This document shows, in pieces, positions 34,979 to 44,940 of a DNA stretch of 64,000 nt. The stretch is taken from positions 248,001 through 312,000 of the forward strand of contig NZQV01000010.1 of the NCBI GenBank assembly GCA_002696035.1. The letters run 5' to 3'. Made by a program: the position numbers and the translations under genes. Positions within the stretch are counted from its first letter, which is position 1. Every line of letters begins with the position of its first letter. The notes beneath the pieces were generated by a model. That model ran no database searches. It saw nothing but the letters and a program-made list of their open reading frames with translations, and was not told the DNA's origin. The DNA is from Balneola sp. GTDB taxonomy: Bacteria; Bacteroidota; Rhodothermia; Balneolales; Balneolaceae.

Positions 34979-35683
34979 ATGGAAAAAGAATCCCCCAGAG
35001 AATTTCAGAGTAAACAAAAAATGAACGGTTTTGACCGTGACATTTGGAGTGTTTTTAAAGTGATGGGCGAGTTTGTGGAAGGTTACGATAAACTCTATCA
35101 AATTGGGCCTTGTATCTCCATATTTGGTTCAGCCCGTACAAAACCGGACCATGAATACTATAATCTTGCAGTAGAAACGGCAGATAAGATCACTAAAAAA
35201 GGGTTTGGTATCATTACCGGTGGAGGCCCTGGCATAATGGAAGCCGGAAACAAAGGGGCAGAACAAGCCGGTGGTAAGTCGGTAGGGTTGGGCATTAGTT
35301 TGCCTTTTGAGCAAGGAACCAATCAATTTGTGAATCCTGATTTCACCATCAACTTCAATTACTTTTTTGTACGTAAGGTGATGTTTGTAAAATATGCCCA
35401 GGGATTTGTAGTATTTCCCGGAGGATTTGGAACCCTTGATGAACTTTTCGAGAGCCTGACGCTGATTCAGACTCGTAAGATCGATCAGATACCAATTATT
35501 CTTTTTGGCAGCGACTATTGGGATGGATTGGTAGACTGGATGGAGAAAACCATGAAAAAGAACGGAACCATATCAGAGCAAGATACCGACCTTTTCCACG
35601 TTACCGATTCCACCGATGAAGTTGTAGATATTATCTGCGATTTCTACAGTAAAAAAGAACCCATGCCCAATTTTTACTTTTAG
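34979..35683 (+). CDS. LOG-family nucleoside 5'-monophosphate phosphoribohydrolase-like protein
   Basis: 234 residues, Rossmann-like fold with both LOG signatures: 'GGGPGIMEAGNKGA' near residue 80 and 'FPGGFGTLDE' near 145. Family members release free base from a nucleoside monophosphate, originally described for cytokinin activation; many bacterial ones have an unknown substrate. It begins 9 bp after the DUF5683 gene and so ends the parAB unit. It was formerly annotated as a lysine decarboxylase family, which is misleading. Confidence 0.87.
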   Translation: MEKESPREFQSKQKMNGFDRDIWSVFKVMGEFVEGYDKLYQIGPCISIFGSARTKPDHEYYNLAVETADKITKKGFGIITGGGPGIMEAGNKGAEQAGGKSVGLGISLPFEQGTNQFVNPDFTINFNYFFVRKVMFVKYAQGFVVFPGGFGTLDELFESLTLIQTRKIDQIPIILFGSDYWDGLVDWMEKTMKKNGTISEQDTDLFHVTDSTDEVVDIICDFYSKKEPMPNFYF

Positions 35684-35813
35684 CAGGGAACATGAATGGA
35701 GCAGAGTTCTTTAAATAGATAATAAAAACCCAAAAAAATCAGTTAATAGTTTAACTTCAGCAACAGAATTTATTAAATTCTATGCTTGAACAAATCAAAA
35801 AAACAAAATAGAT

Positions 35814-36848
35814 ATGAAGGTTTTAAAACAAATTTCATTGGCTTTAGTTGCAGCATTGGTGGCTATTCCAGCATTGGCACAAACTCAGGCCGAGGCAATT
35901 ACGGCATTCAATAAAGGATATGAAGAGGCTCAGGCCGGTAATTATGATGCGGCAATTGAGGCTTACCAACAAGCACTTACCATAGCGAATCAGTTAGGCC
36001 CTGAAGGTGAAGAGATCAAAGGGAAAGCTGAGAATCAAATTCCTGTTGTTTACTTCAGAAAAGCAGCCGGTGTTTATCAGAATTTTCAGAAGAACAGAAG
36101 CATTGAAAATTTAGATGCTACCATTGAAGCTTTTAAAGAAGTTGTTGAAGTCGGAAATAAATTCAATGACCAGCGTGTGGTACCAAGAGCTAAGGGTAAT
36201 ATCCCCCGTCTGTATTACTCAAAATCTGTTCTATTATATGGCAATGATCAGTTAGAAGCAGCTATGGAAGCAGTTGATGAAGCGATCAACAGAAACTCAA
36301 ATTATGCCACTGCTTACTATCACAAAGCTAAGATCATCAAGAAACAGGGTGATACCGACGGTGATGGTATTATTGATGAAAAGATCGATGAAGCAATGCA
36401 ATGGTACGATCGCGCAATTCAGGTGGCTGAAACTGTTGGTGATGATGACCTCGCTGAAACAGCCACTGAAGCAGCTCATGACGAGTTACTTGCCGTTGGT
36501 ACCCGTGCTTCAGAATCAGGAGATGTAGAGTATGCCATTGAAATGTTAACCCGCGCTTTAAACTATAACGATGAGTCTGCCAATGTTTATTACCGATTAG
36601 CTGAAGCTCATAACAAAGCAAGCAATCCGGAAGAAGCTATTGATAATGCCAATCAGGCTTTAGAATACGAAACAGGTGGTAGAACCGATAAAGCTAAGAT
36701 CTATTTTGAACTTGGATTTGCCCATCAAACATTAGGGAATAAATCCACAGCCTGTGATGCATTCACAAATGCTCTTTATGGTCCGTTCAAATCTCCTGCA
36801 GAACACAAAATGGAGTTTGAATTAAAATGTGATTCAACTGCTGAGTAA
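35814..36848 (+). CDS. Secreted or periplasmic TPR protein
   Basis: 344 residues. Signal peptide MKVLKQISLALVAALVAIPA-LAQ. Several tetratricopeptide units: 'AFNKGYEEAQAGNYDAAIEA' (about 31-50), 'YYHKAKIIKKQGDTDGDG' with an acidic insertion that resembles a calcium-binding loop ('GDTDGDGIIDEKIDEA'), 'EYAIEMLTRALNYNDESANV' and 'YEFELGFAHQTLGNKS'-like last unit. TPRs mediate protein contacts; no enzyme domain. It is monocistronic with its own terminator. Confidence 0.8.
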   Translation: MKVLKQISLALVAALVAIPALAQTQAEAITAFNKGYEEAQAGNYDAAIEAYQQALTIANQLGPEGEEIKGKAENQIPVVYFRKAAGVYQNFQKNRSIENLDATIEAFKEVVEVGNKFNDQRVVPRAKGNIPRLYYSKSVLLYGNDQLEAAMEAVDEAINRNSNYATAYYHKAKIIKKQGDTDGDGIIDEKIDEAMQWYDRAIQVAETVGDDDLAETATEAAHDELLAVGTRASESGDVEYAIEMLTRALNYNDESANVYYRLAEAHNKASNPEEAIDNANQALEYETGGRTDKAKIYFELGFAHQTLGNKSTACDAFTNALYGPFKSPAEHKMEFELKCDSTAE

Positions 36849-36870
36849 TCACTCAGACACAAAAAATTTA

Positions 36871-36907
36871 AAAACCACGCTGAAGTTATATTCAGGGTGG
36901 TTTTTTT
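36871..36907 (+). terminator. Terminator of the TPR gene
   Basis: AAAACCAC-gc-TGAA (36871-36884) pairs with TTCA-gg-GTGGTTTT (36891-36904) across a 6-nt loop, followed by TTT. It begins 23 bp after the stop. Confidence 0.75.
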
Positions 36908-37027
36908 ATGAGCAAAATTTTCCTCAATTTTGAGCAAAATCTATCCTTTTTTCTTTTATAGAAAACCACCTTTTCCTATCTTTTGCATCGTTTTAATTCA
37001 TATTTCTTCATTTTAAAAAAATAGATC

Positions 37028-39019
37028 ATGCCCGCATCAAAACTCGATAAGTTGTGTGTAAATACAATCAGAACACTTTCAATGGATGCTGTTCAAAAAG
37101 CCAACTCAGGTCATCCTGGAATGCCAATGGGTATGGCTGATGTTGCATACGTACTTTGGACAAAATTCCTTAAACATAACCCAAATAATCCAGACTGGTT
37201 CGATCGGGATCGTTTTATTCTTTCGGCGGGACATGGGTCTATGCTACTGTATAGTCTGCTACATTTAACAGGCTATGGACTGGAACTCGATGAATTGAAA
37301 AATTTCCGACAGATGGGAAGTAAAACACCGGGCCATCCTGAATATGGCATGACTCCGGGTGTTGAAACTACAACAGGTCCGCTGGGCCAAGGTTTCGGAA
37401 CCGGTGTGGGTATGGCTATGGCAGAACATTTCCTGTCTGCTAAATTCAATAAAGATGCACACAAAATTGTTGATCACTACACTTACGCTATAGTAAGTGA
37501 TGGGGATCTGATGGAGGGGATATCTCATGAATCTGCTTCAATGGCAGGGCATATGGGGCTTGGAAAACTGATCTATTTATACGACTCCAATAATATTTCC
37601 ATTGAAGGTTCCACTGATCTTGCTTTTACTGAAGACGCCGCCAAACGATTTGAAGCATATAACTGGCATGTGATCGAAATAGATGGCCATGACCATGATC
37701 AGATCGAGAATGCGATCAAGGAAGCACAGAATGAGACAGATAAGCCATCTATTATTATTTGTAAGACACATATTGGATTTGGCAGCCCAAACAAGCAGGA
37801 TAGTGAATCTTCTCACGGTTCTCCACTTGGTGAGGATGAGATCAAGCTTACGAAAGAGGCTTATGACTGGCCTTCAGAAGAGCCATTTTTTATACCTGAC
37901 GAAGCCCTTGAAGTATTCCGGAATGAAGTGAAGAAAGGGGAAAAAGCAGAAGCTGAATGGAATGAAAAACTTTCCTCTTATGAAAAAGCCAATGCTGATG
38001 ATGCCAAAGCTTTTAAAGCCTGGATCAACAGAGAGATCTCTGCTGAATTAGAGCAAACACTTCCAGTATTTGATGAAGATGCTAACGGAATGGCAAGTCG
38101 AGCAGCATCAGGTAAAGTGATCAATGCGATCAAGGATGTGATTCCAAATCTATTTGGAGGGTCAGCTGACCTTGCAGGATCTACAAAAACGGATATAGAC
38201 GGTTACGGTTCCTTTGTTGTGGACGGACCAACAGGTCGTACTATTCACTATGGCGTTCGCGAACATGGAATGGGTGCAGCTGTAAACGGAATGGCTTTAC
38301 ATGGAGGATTGGTGCCTTACGGCGCGACATTCTTTGTATTTACCGATTATATGCGTCCGGCCATCCGACTTGCTAGCCTCATGAAATCTCCATCCATTTT
38401 TGTGTTGACACACGATAGTATCGGGCTTGGCGAAGATGGTCCTACACACCAGCCGGTAGAACATCTTGCAAGCTTGCGCGCAATGCCTGGAATAACCATT
38501 TTGCGTCCCGGTGATGCCAACGAAACAGCTTATGCCTGGAAGGCCGCTATCGACAATGAAGGACCAACACTTTTGGTTCTAACACGTCAGAATCTTCCAA
38601 CGCTTTCCAGAACGGATGCCAACAGCGCAAAACTGGTACAGAAAGGTGCATACGTTTATAAAGATTCAGAGAAAGATACTCCAGATGCTATTTTGATCGG
38701 TACCGGATCGGAACTTCAATATGTTGTTGAAGCCCGCGAAAAACTTGCTGAAAAAGGAATTGATGCCCGGGTGGTTAGCATGCCAAGCTGGGAACTGTTC
38801 GAGAAGCAGGATGCAGCGTACAAAGCCTCAGTTCTCCCTAAAGAAGTTACCAATCGGGTAGCAATTGAAGCTGGCACAACTTTTGGATGGGAAAGATATG
38901 TTGGTGCTGAAGGTACTGCGATCGGGTTAGATACCTTTGGAGAATCTGGCCCGTACGAAGAATTATATGAGCATTTTGGAATTACCACCGAAGCCGTAGT
39001 AGAAGCTGCTTCCAAGTAA
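37028..39019 (+). CDS. tkt: Transketolase
   Basis: 663 residues, full-length. It moves two-carbon units between sugar phosphates in the pentose phosphate pathway using thiamine diphosphate. Seen: '[19 protein letters not shown]' and '[19 protein letters not shown]' at the start, the ThDP motif '[19 protein letters not shown]...NN' (about 157-185), '[11 protein letters not shown]', '[15 protein letters not shown]'-type E..HxM region ('[19 protein letters not shown]'), and '[20 protein letters not shown]'. A TATCTTTTG box lies about 50 bp before the ATG. It shares a terminator with the converging phosphatase gene. Confidence 0.96.
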   Translation: MPASKLDKLCVNTIRTLSMDAVQKANSGHPGMPMGMADVAYVLWTKFLKHNPNNPDWFDRDRFILSAGHGSMLLYSLLHLTGYGLELDELKNFRQMGSKTPGHPEYGMTPGVETTTGPLGQGFGTGVGMAMAEHFLSAKFNKDAHKIVDHYTYAIVSDGDLMEGISHESASMAGHMGLGKLIYLYDSNNISIEGSTDLAFTEDAAKRFEAYNWHVIEIDGHDHDQIENAIKEAQNETDKPSIIICKTHIGFGSPNKQDSESSHGSPLGEDEIKLTKEAYDWPSEEPFFIPDEALEVFRNEVKKGEKAEAEWNEKLSSYEKANADDAKAFKAWINREISAELEQTLPVFDEDANGMASRAASGKVINAIKDVIPNLFGGSADLAGSTKTDIDGYGSFVVDGPTGRTIHYGVREHGMGAAVNGMALHGGLVPYGATFFVFTDYMRPAIRLASLMKSPSIFVLTHDSIGLGEDGPTHQPVEHLASLRAMPGITILRPGDANETAYAWKAAIDNEGPTLLVLTRQNLPTLSRTDANSAKLVQKGAYVYKDSEKDTPDAILIGTGSELQYVVEAREKLAEKGIDARVVSMPSWELFEKQDAAYKASVLPKEVTNRVAIEAGTTFGWERYVGAEGTAIGLDTFGESGPYEELYEHFGITTEAVVEAASK

Positions 39020-39042
39020 TTTCAACGTACAAAAGATCATCG

Positions 39043-39086
39043 AAAAGCCCGTTTTGGAACCTGATATTCCGGAACGGGCTTTTTTT
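39043..39086. terminator. Terminator between tkt and the converging phosphatase gene
   Basis: AAAAGCCCGTT (39043-39053) pairs with AACGGGCTTTT (39073-39083); an inner GGAA/TTCC pair extends the stem. T-run on plus, weaker A-run on the other side. It overlaps the stop codon of the minus-strand gene. Confidence 0.85.
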
Positions 39087-40227
39087 ATTTGGAAGGGCGG
39101 TGGATACAGGTAAAGGTCACATCATCCAGTGGACTAACGGGACCAATAAAAGCTTCCAGAGAAGACTGAATTTTACCTACTATGGTTTTGGAATGAAGCG
39201 ATCCGTAGATCTCCATCAGTGATTCTATGCGATCTTCTCCGTATTCCTCCTCATGTTCGTTGCGGGCTTCATTCAACCCGTCAGTATAGAAAAGCACGGA
39301 ATCTCCGGGTTTAAAGTGAAATTTCTTAACCTCAAGGTTTTGCTCCAGTATCTTGGTTGAGGTCATCCCTAAAGCAAATCCATTGGCTTTTAGCTTGAAG
39401 GTTCGATCCCGTTCTTTGTTGTAATAAATGGGGATGTTATGTCCGGCCCGGATGTATTCAAAATGATCATCATCATTCGGAAAAAAGGCTGCACAGCCGG
39501 TCACAAACGTTTTGTCTTTACTGTTACTCTTGATGTAATTGTTAAGCTGTAAAAATAGCTCTTTGGGTGAAGGTTGTTCTTTTTCGATGATCAAACTGAC
39601 TAAAGCCTGGAGGCGAACCATGTACAGTGCAGCACTTAATCCCTTTCCGGAAACATCTGCAATGACTACATACGTACCTTTATCGGTTTCGATCATATCC
39701 AGGTAGTCTCCGCCTACTTCTTTCGCTGTATGGGCGAAAGAGTAGATCTCCAGGTCCTCTTTGTTGAGAGAAGTGCCGGGCAATAAACTCAGCTGGATAT
39801 CCCGAGCCAGATCGATCTCTTTTTGAACATCGGATTTCTCCAAGAGTTCGATCAAAAGCAGCATGAACATGGAAAGGAAACCGAAGGGGAGCAGCAGGTC
39901 TCCCACAAAGAAATATTGAAGTATACCGAAGAAATTGAGCAGATAATATCCCACAAAGCTAACAGAACCCAATCCAAAAATAAGTCGGCGGGTGGGATTC
40001 AGGCGCTGCGTGAGATCCGAAAACAGACGCATGAATTTAATATGCCCCGGAAGCTGTTGTCCCTGTTGACGTTCAATATCTTCGACCGCTTCCTGGTAAA
40101 CCTGTTTAAGCCGTTCCGTATCGGCTGTCAGTTCTTTGGAAAAGCGTTCGCGGCTCATGCCGGATACATATTCCTGATAAAACTTCTTAGTACCGTATCC
40201 GGATTGTGCTTCGTTCTTTAAACCCAA
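39085..40227 (-). CDS. SpoIIE/RsbU-type membrane protein phosphatase
   Basis: 380 residues. N-terminal 80 residues are cytosolic and charged, followed by two membrane helices (about 82-105 and 110-130). A linker 'DVQKEIDLARDIQLSLLPG' leads to a PPM/SpoIIE phosphatase domain (about 165-375) with 'AHTAKEVGGDYLDMI', 'VIADVSGKGLSAALYM' (metal-binding Asp) and 'FYTDGLNEARNE'. Such phosphatases act on anti-anti-sigma proteins in partner switching, but no STAS or RsbW-like gene is in the window. It is the last gene after the SPOR lipoprotein; co-transcription is possible (79-bp gap). Confidence 0.85.
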   Translation of the reverse strand: MGLKNEAQSGYGTKKFYQEYVSGMSRERFSKELTADTERLKQVYQEAVEDIERQQGQQLPGHIKFMRLFSDLTQRLNPTRRLIFGLGSVSFVGYYLLNFFGILQYFFVGDLLLPFGFLSMFMLLLIELLEKSDVQKEIDLARDIQLSLLPGTSLNKEDLEIYSFAHTAKEVGGDYLDMIETDKGTYVVIADVSGKGLSAALYMVRLQALVSLIIEKEQPSPKELFLQLNNYIKSNSKDKTFVTGCAAFFPNDDDHFEYIRAGHNIPIYYNKERDRTFKLKANGFALGMTSTKILEQNLEVKKFHFKPGDSVLFYTDGLNEARNEHEEEYGEDRIESLMEIYGSLHSKTIVGKIQSSLEAFIGPVSPLDDVTFTCIHRPSK

Positions 40228-40305
40228 AGTGATCTGTTATGTAATTACGAGTTGAATGCTTCTTCGTAATAATACTTAAAAAGTTTTGGATCAGCGATAT
40301 AAATT

Positions 40306-40854
40306 CTATTGGGTTTGTATGACGGTGGTATCGGCAGGGACCCGGGCAGGAACAACACGATCATAAACCACCCAGGCATCTCTGAAATAGCGCTTTACGA
40401 TGTTTGAAAAAGAAATAGCACGTTCCCGTTCATGAAAATCACCTACATGTACCCGATAATAAGGAGTTTTGAAGAAAACGTAGGTCTCAGGTTGATATCC
40501 GACCAGAGTGGTGTCGGCCCAAGCCCTGAAATTTCCGGCCACGGTATCGGCGTTAGCTACATTTTCGCTTGAAAAAATTTGTATGCGATATCCTTCATAC
40601 AGGTTTCGCTCCGGTTTTTCCTCTTCCTTGATCTGATTGAATTGTTGGGGAATCTGATTTTCCCGATAAGCGTAAGAATCAGATAATTGTGTTCTGAGAT
40701 CATCCAGGTTGACGCCTGATTCGGTGATCGCCTCTTTCTCAGAATAATTTTCCTGAGCATTATCCATAACGTCCTGAACAGTTTGCTCAGTAGATGAACA
40801 CGAGGCAAGCGCGATGGCTATAACAGATATAAACACAAAAAGGTAATTCTTCAT
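40306..40854 (-). CDS. SPOR-domain lipoprotein
   Basis: 182 residues. Lipoprotein signal 'FVFISVIAIALASC-SS' (Cys19). The C-terminal half (about 85-160) is a SPOR domain: 'YEGYRIQIFSSENVANADTV' and 'FFKTPYYRVHVGDFHERERA'. SPOR binds denuded glycan strands, usually at division or remodelling sites. It is 7 bp after the truncated ALDH gene in the same direction. Confidence 0.82.
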   Translation of the reverse strand: MKNYLFVFISVIAIALASCSSTEQTVQDVMDNAQENYSEKEAITESGVNLDDLRTQLSDSYAYRENQIPQQFNQIKEEEKPERNLYEGYRIQIFSSENVANADTVAGNFRAWADTTLVGYQPETYVFFKTPYYRVHVGDFHERERAISFSNIVKRYFRDAWVVYDRVVPARVPADTTVIQTQ

Positions 40855-40861
40855 AAAACTA

Positions 40862-41731
40862 TTAAAATCCTACAGGATGCCAGGTTGTTTTTGTTTCCTG
40901 AAAATCAGTGACGAAATAAGGCGATTGCACCTCTTCATCATACCAATCTTCAACCGGGTGCTTCACGATTCTTTTAACGTTCAGCGAGGCGTTCTCGTCT
41001 ATTAGTTTTTTCATTTCCTGGGGAAGGTTATCCGTGTAACACATGGCGTTTACATCCATATGCGTACTAAAATGTTCCGCTAATTCTTCCCGAAATCCGG
41101 TCAGGATGTTAACCACGCCTCCGGGCACGTCCGAGGAGTTCAGAACTTCAGCAAAACTGATGGCCGGCAAGGGATATTTTTCTGATGCTAAGACCACACA
41201 AGTATTTCCTCCGGCAATAATGGGAGCGATCACAGAAACCAAACCCAACAAGGGACTTTTCTCCGGAGCAAAAGCAGCTACGACCCCGGTGGGCTCCAGC
41301 ATGCTGAAATTGAAGTGAGAGCTTGCTACCGGATTGATTGACCCAAATACCTGCTGGTACTTGTCCGTCCAGCCAGCGTAGTAAATACAGCGATCTATAG
41401 CAGCATTAATATCAGCTTCTGCTTCAGCTGTTTTGAATCCAATGGGACCCAGTTCTTTCATGAACTGATCGCGGCGGTCTTCCAGCATCTCGGCTATGCG
41501 ATATAGAATTTGTCCGCGGTTGTAGGCACTGCGACTGCTCCATCCGCCAAAAGCGCCACGAGCAATTTTGACGGCATCACGAAAATCTTTTCGGGATCCC
41601 TGACAGGCATTGGCAAGCAGATTTCCATCCGAATCGAGAGCCTTATACGTACGGCCCGATTCACTGCGGGGAAAATCCCCGCCAATATACATTTTGTAAG
41701 TTTTCTTAACGTCGATTCTTTCTTCAGCCAT
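40862..41731 (-). CDS. ALDH-like protein lacking the catalytic half
   Basis: 289 residues from the ATG at 41731 (a TTG two codons upstream is also in frame). The sequence follows the N-terminal two thirds of an aldehyde dehydrogenase: 'MYIGGDFPRSESGRTY', 'RNRGQILYRIAEMLEDR' and 'TGVVAAFAPEKSPLLGLVSV' with a Rossmann NAD region. It stops before the conserved Glu and the catalytic Cys and instead ends 'SPYFVTDFQETKTTWHPVGF'. It follows a complete ALDH gene and DeoC. In ALDH16-type enzymes a second ALDH-like domain without catalytic Cys is fused to the first; here the same two parts appear as separate genes (about 500 + 289 residues). A pseudo-subunit is more likely than an enzyme. Confidence 0.8.
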   Translation of the reverse strand: MAEERIDVKKTYKMYIGGDFPRSESGRTYKALDSDGNLLANACQGSRKDFRDAVKIARGAFGGWSSRSAYNRGQILYRIAEMLEDRRDQFMKELGPIGFKTAEAEADINAAIDRCIYYAGWTDKYQQVFGSINPVASSHFNFSMLEPTGVVAAFAPEKSPLLGLVSVIAPIIAGGNTCVVLASEKYPLPAISFAEVLNSSDVPGGVVNILTGFREELAEHFSTHMDVNAMCYTDNLPQEMKKLIDENASLNVKRIVKHPVEDWYDEEVQSPYFVTDFQETKTTWHPVGF

Positions 41732-41756
41732 GATCAATGTTGGTTAATGGTGTATT

Positions 41757-41812
41757 GGTTAATTGTTTATTGGTTTTTCCAGTAGGGTACAAATCACCAA
41801 TAACAATTAACC
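41757..41812. repeat. AT-rich inverted repeat between the two ALDH genes
   Basis: GGTTAATTGTTTATTGGT (41757-41774) and ACCAATAACAATTAACC (41796-41812) are complementary except for one extra A. It sits in the 99-bp gap between the two ALDH genes. No T-run follows on the minus strand; it may be a dispersed repeat. Confidence 0.55.
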
Positions 41813-41830
41813 ATTAACTAATTTCTTGGT

Positions 41831-43333
41831 TTAATTTTTGATATATGCAGCCAGTCCGTGCATTCCGCCTTCACGACCTACGCCGCTTTCTTTGTAACCG
41901 CCAAATGGGGAAGTAGGGTCAAATTTATTGTACGTATTGGCCCAGATCACTCCGGATCGCATCTGACTTCCTACTTTAAAGATCTTGGAGCCTTTGTCGG
42001 TCCAAACACCATTTGCCAATCCGTATGGCGTGTTATTGGCTTTTTCGATGCCTTCATCAGCCGTACGGAAGGTTTGAACCGTTAGAACTGGACCAAAGAT
42101 CTCTTCCTGAACCACACGGTTTGATTGAGAAACATTGGTAAACAGGGTAGGGCGAATGAAATATCCGTTTTCGGGAACATCACAGTTGGCTTGATATACT
42201 TCAGCGCCTTCATTAACTCCAATCTCGAGATATTTGTTGACCGTCTCGAATTGCTCTTTAGAGTTGATGGCTCCAACGTCGGTATTCTTATCAAGGGGAT
42301 CGCCAACGATGAGTGTTTCCAGGCGATCCTTCAATTTTTGGATCACTTTATCTGCCACACCTTCCTGAACCAGCAAGCGAGATCCGGCACAGCATACATG
42401 TCCCTGATTGAAGTAAATGGCATTGATGATCCCTTCCACCGCCTGATCGATAGGCGCATCTTCAAAGATCAACATGGCGCCTTTACCACCAAGTTCCAGA
42501 GTATATTTCTTATCAGTTCCTGCAAGTGATTTCTGGATGATCTTGCCCACATTGGTAGAACCAGTGAATGCTACTTTATCAATGTCCTTATGATTTACGA
42601 TCTCCGAGCCCGTTTGTCCGGCTCCGGTCACAATATTAATCACGCCATCAGGCAGGCCACAATCTTTCACCAACTCAGCAAATTTAAGTGCGGTCAATGA
42701 AGTAGTTTCAGCAGGTTTTAAAACAACCGTATTTCCGGCAGCAAGGGCAGGGGCAATTTTCCAGGCCAGCATAAGCAGTGGGAAATTCCAGGGGATGATC
42801 TGTCCGCATACGCCATAAGGTTCCGGTTTTTTGCCGGGGAAAGCGTATTCAAGTTTATCAGCCCATCCGGCGTAATAGAAGAAATAGGCTGCTACCAGTG
42901 GAATGTCTACATCACGGGATTCGCGAATGGGTTTTCCTCCATCCATACTTTCCAGCACAGCAAATTCGCGGGCGCGCTCCTGCAACATCCGGGCAATGCG
43001 AAAAAGGTATTTCCCTCTTTCTTTGGCTGAAATACGAGACCATTCACCTTCAAATGCTTTTCGAGCAGATTTTACGGCTTTGTCTACATCTTTCTGAGTA
43101 GCTTCTGCAAATTCTGTGATGACTTCTTCCGTAGCGGGATTTGTACTTTTAAAATATCGCCCTTTGGAAGGCTTCACAAACTTCCCGCCAATAAACAGAT
43201 CGTACTGATCTTTTACTTCAGCAAATTTGGAATCTTGCGGGGCAGGAGCATATTCCCAGACTGAAGCAAAATCAAGTTTAGAATTGGGTGAAGTGGGCTT
43301 GTAAGCGGCTTCTTTGGTTTCTGTGTTAGACAT
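41831..43333 (-). CDS. Aldehyde dehydrogenase
   Basis: 500 residues, complete NAD(P)-dependent ALDH. 'QIIPWNFPLLMLAWKIAPAL' is the cofactor region, 'GSTNVGKIIQ' the Rossmann turn, 'ELGGKGAMLIFEDA' holds the general-base Glu, 'QGHVCCAGSRLLV' the catalytic Cys, and 'EEIFGPVLTVQTF' closes the active site. It is cytosolic by lack of a signal. The deoC gene lies 40 bp upstream and the ALDH-like half gene follows. DeoC releases acetaldehyde and glyceraldehyde-3-phosphate, so acetaldehyde oxidation is the natural inference. Confidence 0.92.
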   Translation of the reverse strand: MSNTETKEAAYKPTSPNSKLDFASVWEYAPAPQDSKFAEVKDQYDLFIGGKFVKPSKGRYFKSTNPATEEVITEFAEATQKDVDKAVKSARKAFEGEWSRISAKERGKYLFRIARMLQERAREFAVLESMDGGKPIRESRDVDIPLVAAYFFYYAGWADKLEYAFPGKKPEPYGVCGQIIPWNFPLLMLAWKIAPALAAGNTVVLKPAETTSLTALKFAELVKDCGLPDGVINIVTGAGQTGSEIVNHKDIDKVAFTGSTNVGKIIQKSLAGTDKKYTLELGGKGAMLIFEDAPIDQAVEGIINAIYFNQGHVCCAGSRLLVQEGVADKVIQKLKDRLETLIVGDPLDKNTDVGAINSKEQFETVNKYLEIGVNEGAEVYQANCDVPENGYFIRPTLFTNVSQSNRVVQEEIFGPVLTVQTFRTADEGIEKANNTPYGLANGVWTDKGSKIFKVGSQMRSGVIWANTYNKFDPTSPFGGYKESGVGREGGMHGLAAYIKN

Positions 43334-43373
43334 AATCGTATTTCTTAATTCAAATTCTTTATAGGGGGATAGA

Positions 43374-44273
43374 TCAATCGTTGCTAAAGTAATTCAGCGA
43401 TTGATAGTGACCGGTTTGCTGCTTTACAATTTGCATGAGGAGGTCGTTGGTTAGAGAGCTGGCTCCAAAGCGGAAATAATCTTTATTCAGCCAGGCAGCT
43501 CCCAGGGTTTCTTTCACTAATACCAAATACTGAATAGCTTGTTTCGCAGTTCGGATGCCGCCGGCCGGTTTCATTCCGATCATCTTGCCGGTTTCATAAT
43601 AATGATCACGAATGGCTTCCAGCATCACAAGGGTTACAGGCTGTGTTGCAGCAGGGCTCACTTTCCCTGTAGATGTCTTGATGAAATCAGCACCGGCGTG
43701 CATGGCAATGTCACTTGCCTTTCGGACGTTTTCGTAGGTATGAAGTTCTCCGGTCTCCAGGATCACTTTTAGGTGAGCATCTCCACAAGCTTCTTTTACG
43801 GCAGCGATCTCATCAAAAACGAGCTGAAATTCACCATTCAGAAAAGCGCCGCGACTGATTACCATGTCAATTTCGTCTGCTCCTTCATTTACGGCAAACT
43901 TGGTGTCGTCGAGTCGCTGGGAGAGAGGAGCTTGCCCGCTTGGGAAGGCCGTTGCCACACTGGCTACATGTATTCCTGAGCCCTTTAATTCTTTTTTAGC
44001 CACACTCACCATTCTGGGGTATACACAAACCGCAGCTACTGTAGGCAGATCCGGGATGGCAGGGTGAGGCTGCCGTGCTTTTTTACAAAGCTGAATCACT
44101 TTTCCAGGGGAATCACTTCCCTCAAGGGTGGTATGGTCGATCATACTCAAGGCCAGTTTGAGGGCCTGAACCTTAGAATCTTTCTTTATACTTCTTTTAT
44201 TCAGTCGAGATACTCGTTCTTCAACGCCAACTTCATCAATGGAAATGGTCTGATTAAAATCAGGATATTTCAT
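43374..44273 (-). CDS. deoC: Deoxyribose-phosphate aldolase
   Basis: 299 residues, longer than E. coli DeoC (about 260). It has an N-terminal extension of about 45 residues before 'SMIDHTTLEGSDSPGKV'. TIM-barrel class I aldolase: Schiff-base Lys in 'DFIKTSTGK', proton-relay Lys in 'IGMKPAGGIR', and 'EIDMVISRGAFL' holds the conserved Asp. It splits 2-deoxyribose-5-phosphate to glyceraldehyde-3-phosphate and acetaldehyde. It opens the deoC-ALDH-ALDH-like run. Confidence 0.93.
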   Translation of the reverse strand: MKYPDFNQTISIDEVGVEERVSRLNKRSIKKDSKVQALKLALSMIDHTTLEGSDSPGKVIQLCKKARQPHPAIPDLPTVAAVCVYPRMVSVAKKELKGSGIHVASVATAFPSGQAPLSQRLDDTKFAVNEGADEIDMVISRGAFLNGEFQLVFDEIAAVKEACGDAHLKVILETGELHTYENVRKASDIAMHAGADFIKTSTGKVSPAATQPVTLVMLEAIRDHYYETGKMIGMKPAGGIRTAKQAIQYLVLVKETLGAAWLNKDYFRFGASSLTNDLLMQIVKQQTGHYQSLNYFSND

Positions 44274-44467
44274 GCTGCGAATTTATTTCTTGTTTCATGG
44301 ACGTGGAAGGTAAGAAATATCACACAAAAGCTCGGTTCCAAAAAAGAATTTTCGAGATATATTCATGAGGATATTGTAGGAACGATTGAAATTTTGTTAA
44401 TTAGTTGCGATTCATGAAGTAATAAAGAATCGGTACAATACAATAACACTATTTTGGAGGTCAAATT

Positions 44468-44893
44468 ATGGAAATGTATGCAATTAACTGGATGGCTGTA
44501 GTCGCTGCATCTTTGGTAGGATTCGCAATTGGTTTTATCTGGTACGGACCGTTATTCGGTAAACCCTGGATGGCTTCTGTTGGCATGACGGAAGAGGATG
44601 CTCAAGCCGGAAATATGGGCAAGATATTTGGATTCACTTTTGTATTTCAATTCATCATGGCGTTTTGTTTGGCCATGTTTTTCTACGGAAGTGGTGATCC
44701 TGAGGCGTCCGCTATGATTACTGCCGGAACGGGATCTTTCTACGGGTTTTTAACCGGTTTCGGATGGGTAGCTATGGCGATAGGAGTAAATGCGTTATAT
44801 GAACAAAAATCCTGGAAATACATCTTCATTAATGGCGGGTTCTGGGTGGTTGTGTTTACGCTGATGGGATTGATACTGGGAGCCTGGAAGTAA
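44468..44893 (+). CDS. DUF1761 membrane protein
   Basis: 141 residues with four hydrophobic segments (about 6-26, 52-72, 80-105, 117-138). 'NWMAVVAASLVGFAIGFIWY' and 'LFGKPWMASVG' match the start of DUF1761 proteins. GGAGG 7-11 bp before the ATG is one of the clearest ribosome binding sites in the window. Function unknown in the family; stands alone. Confidence 0.8.
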   Translation: MEMYAINWMAVVAASLVGFAIGFIWYGPLFGKPWMASVGMTEEDAQAGNMGKIFGFTFVFQFIMAFCLAMFFYGSGDPEASAMITAGTGSFYGFLTGFGWVAMAIGVNALYEQKSWKYIFINGGFWVVVFTLMGLILGAWK

Positions 44894-44940
44894 TTACAAC
44901 TAATTTTCCAATAAAACAGATGCAGGAATAAGTATAAAAT

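Noticed and set aside
41757-41812. Inverted repeat between the ALDH genes as terminator
   Set aside because: AT-rich stem with a mismatch and no T-run on the coding strand; listed as a repeat instead.
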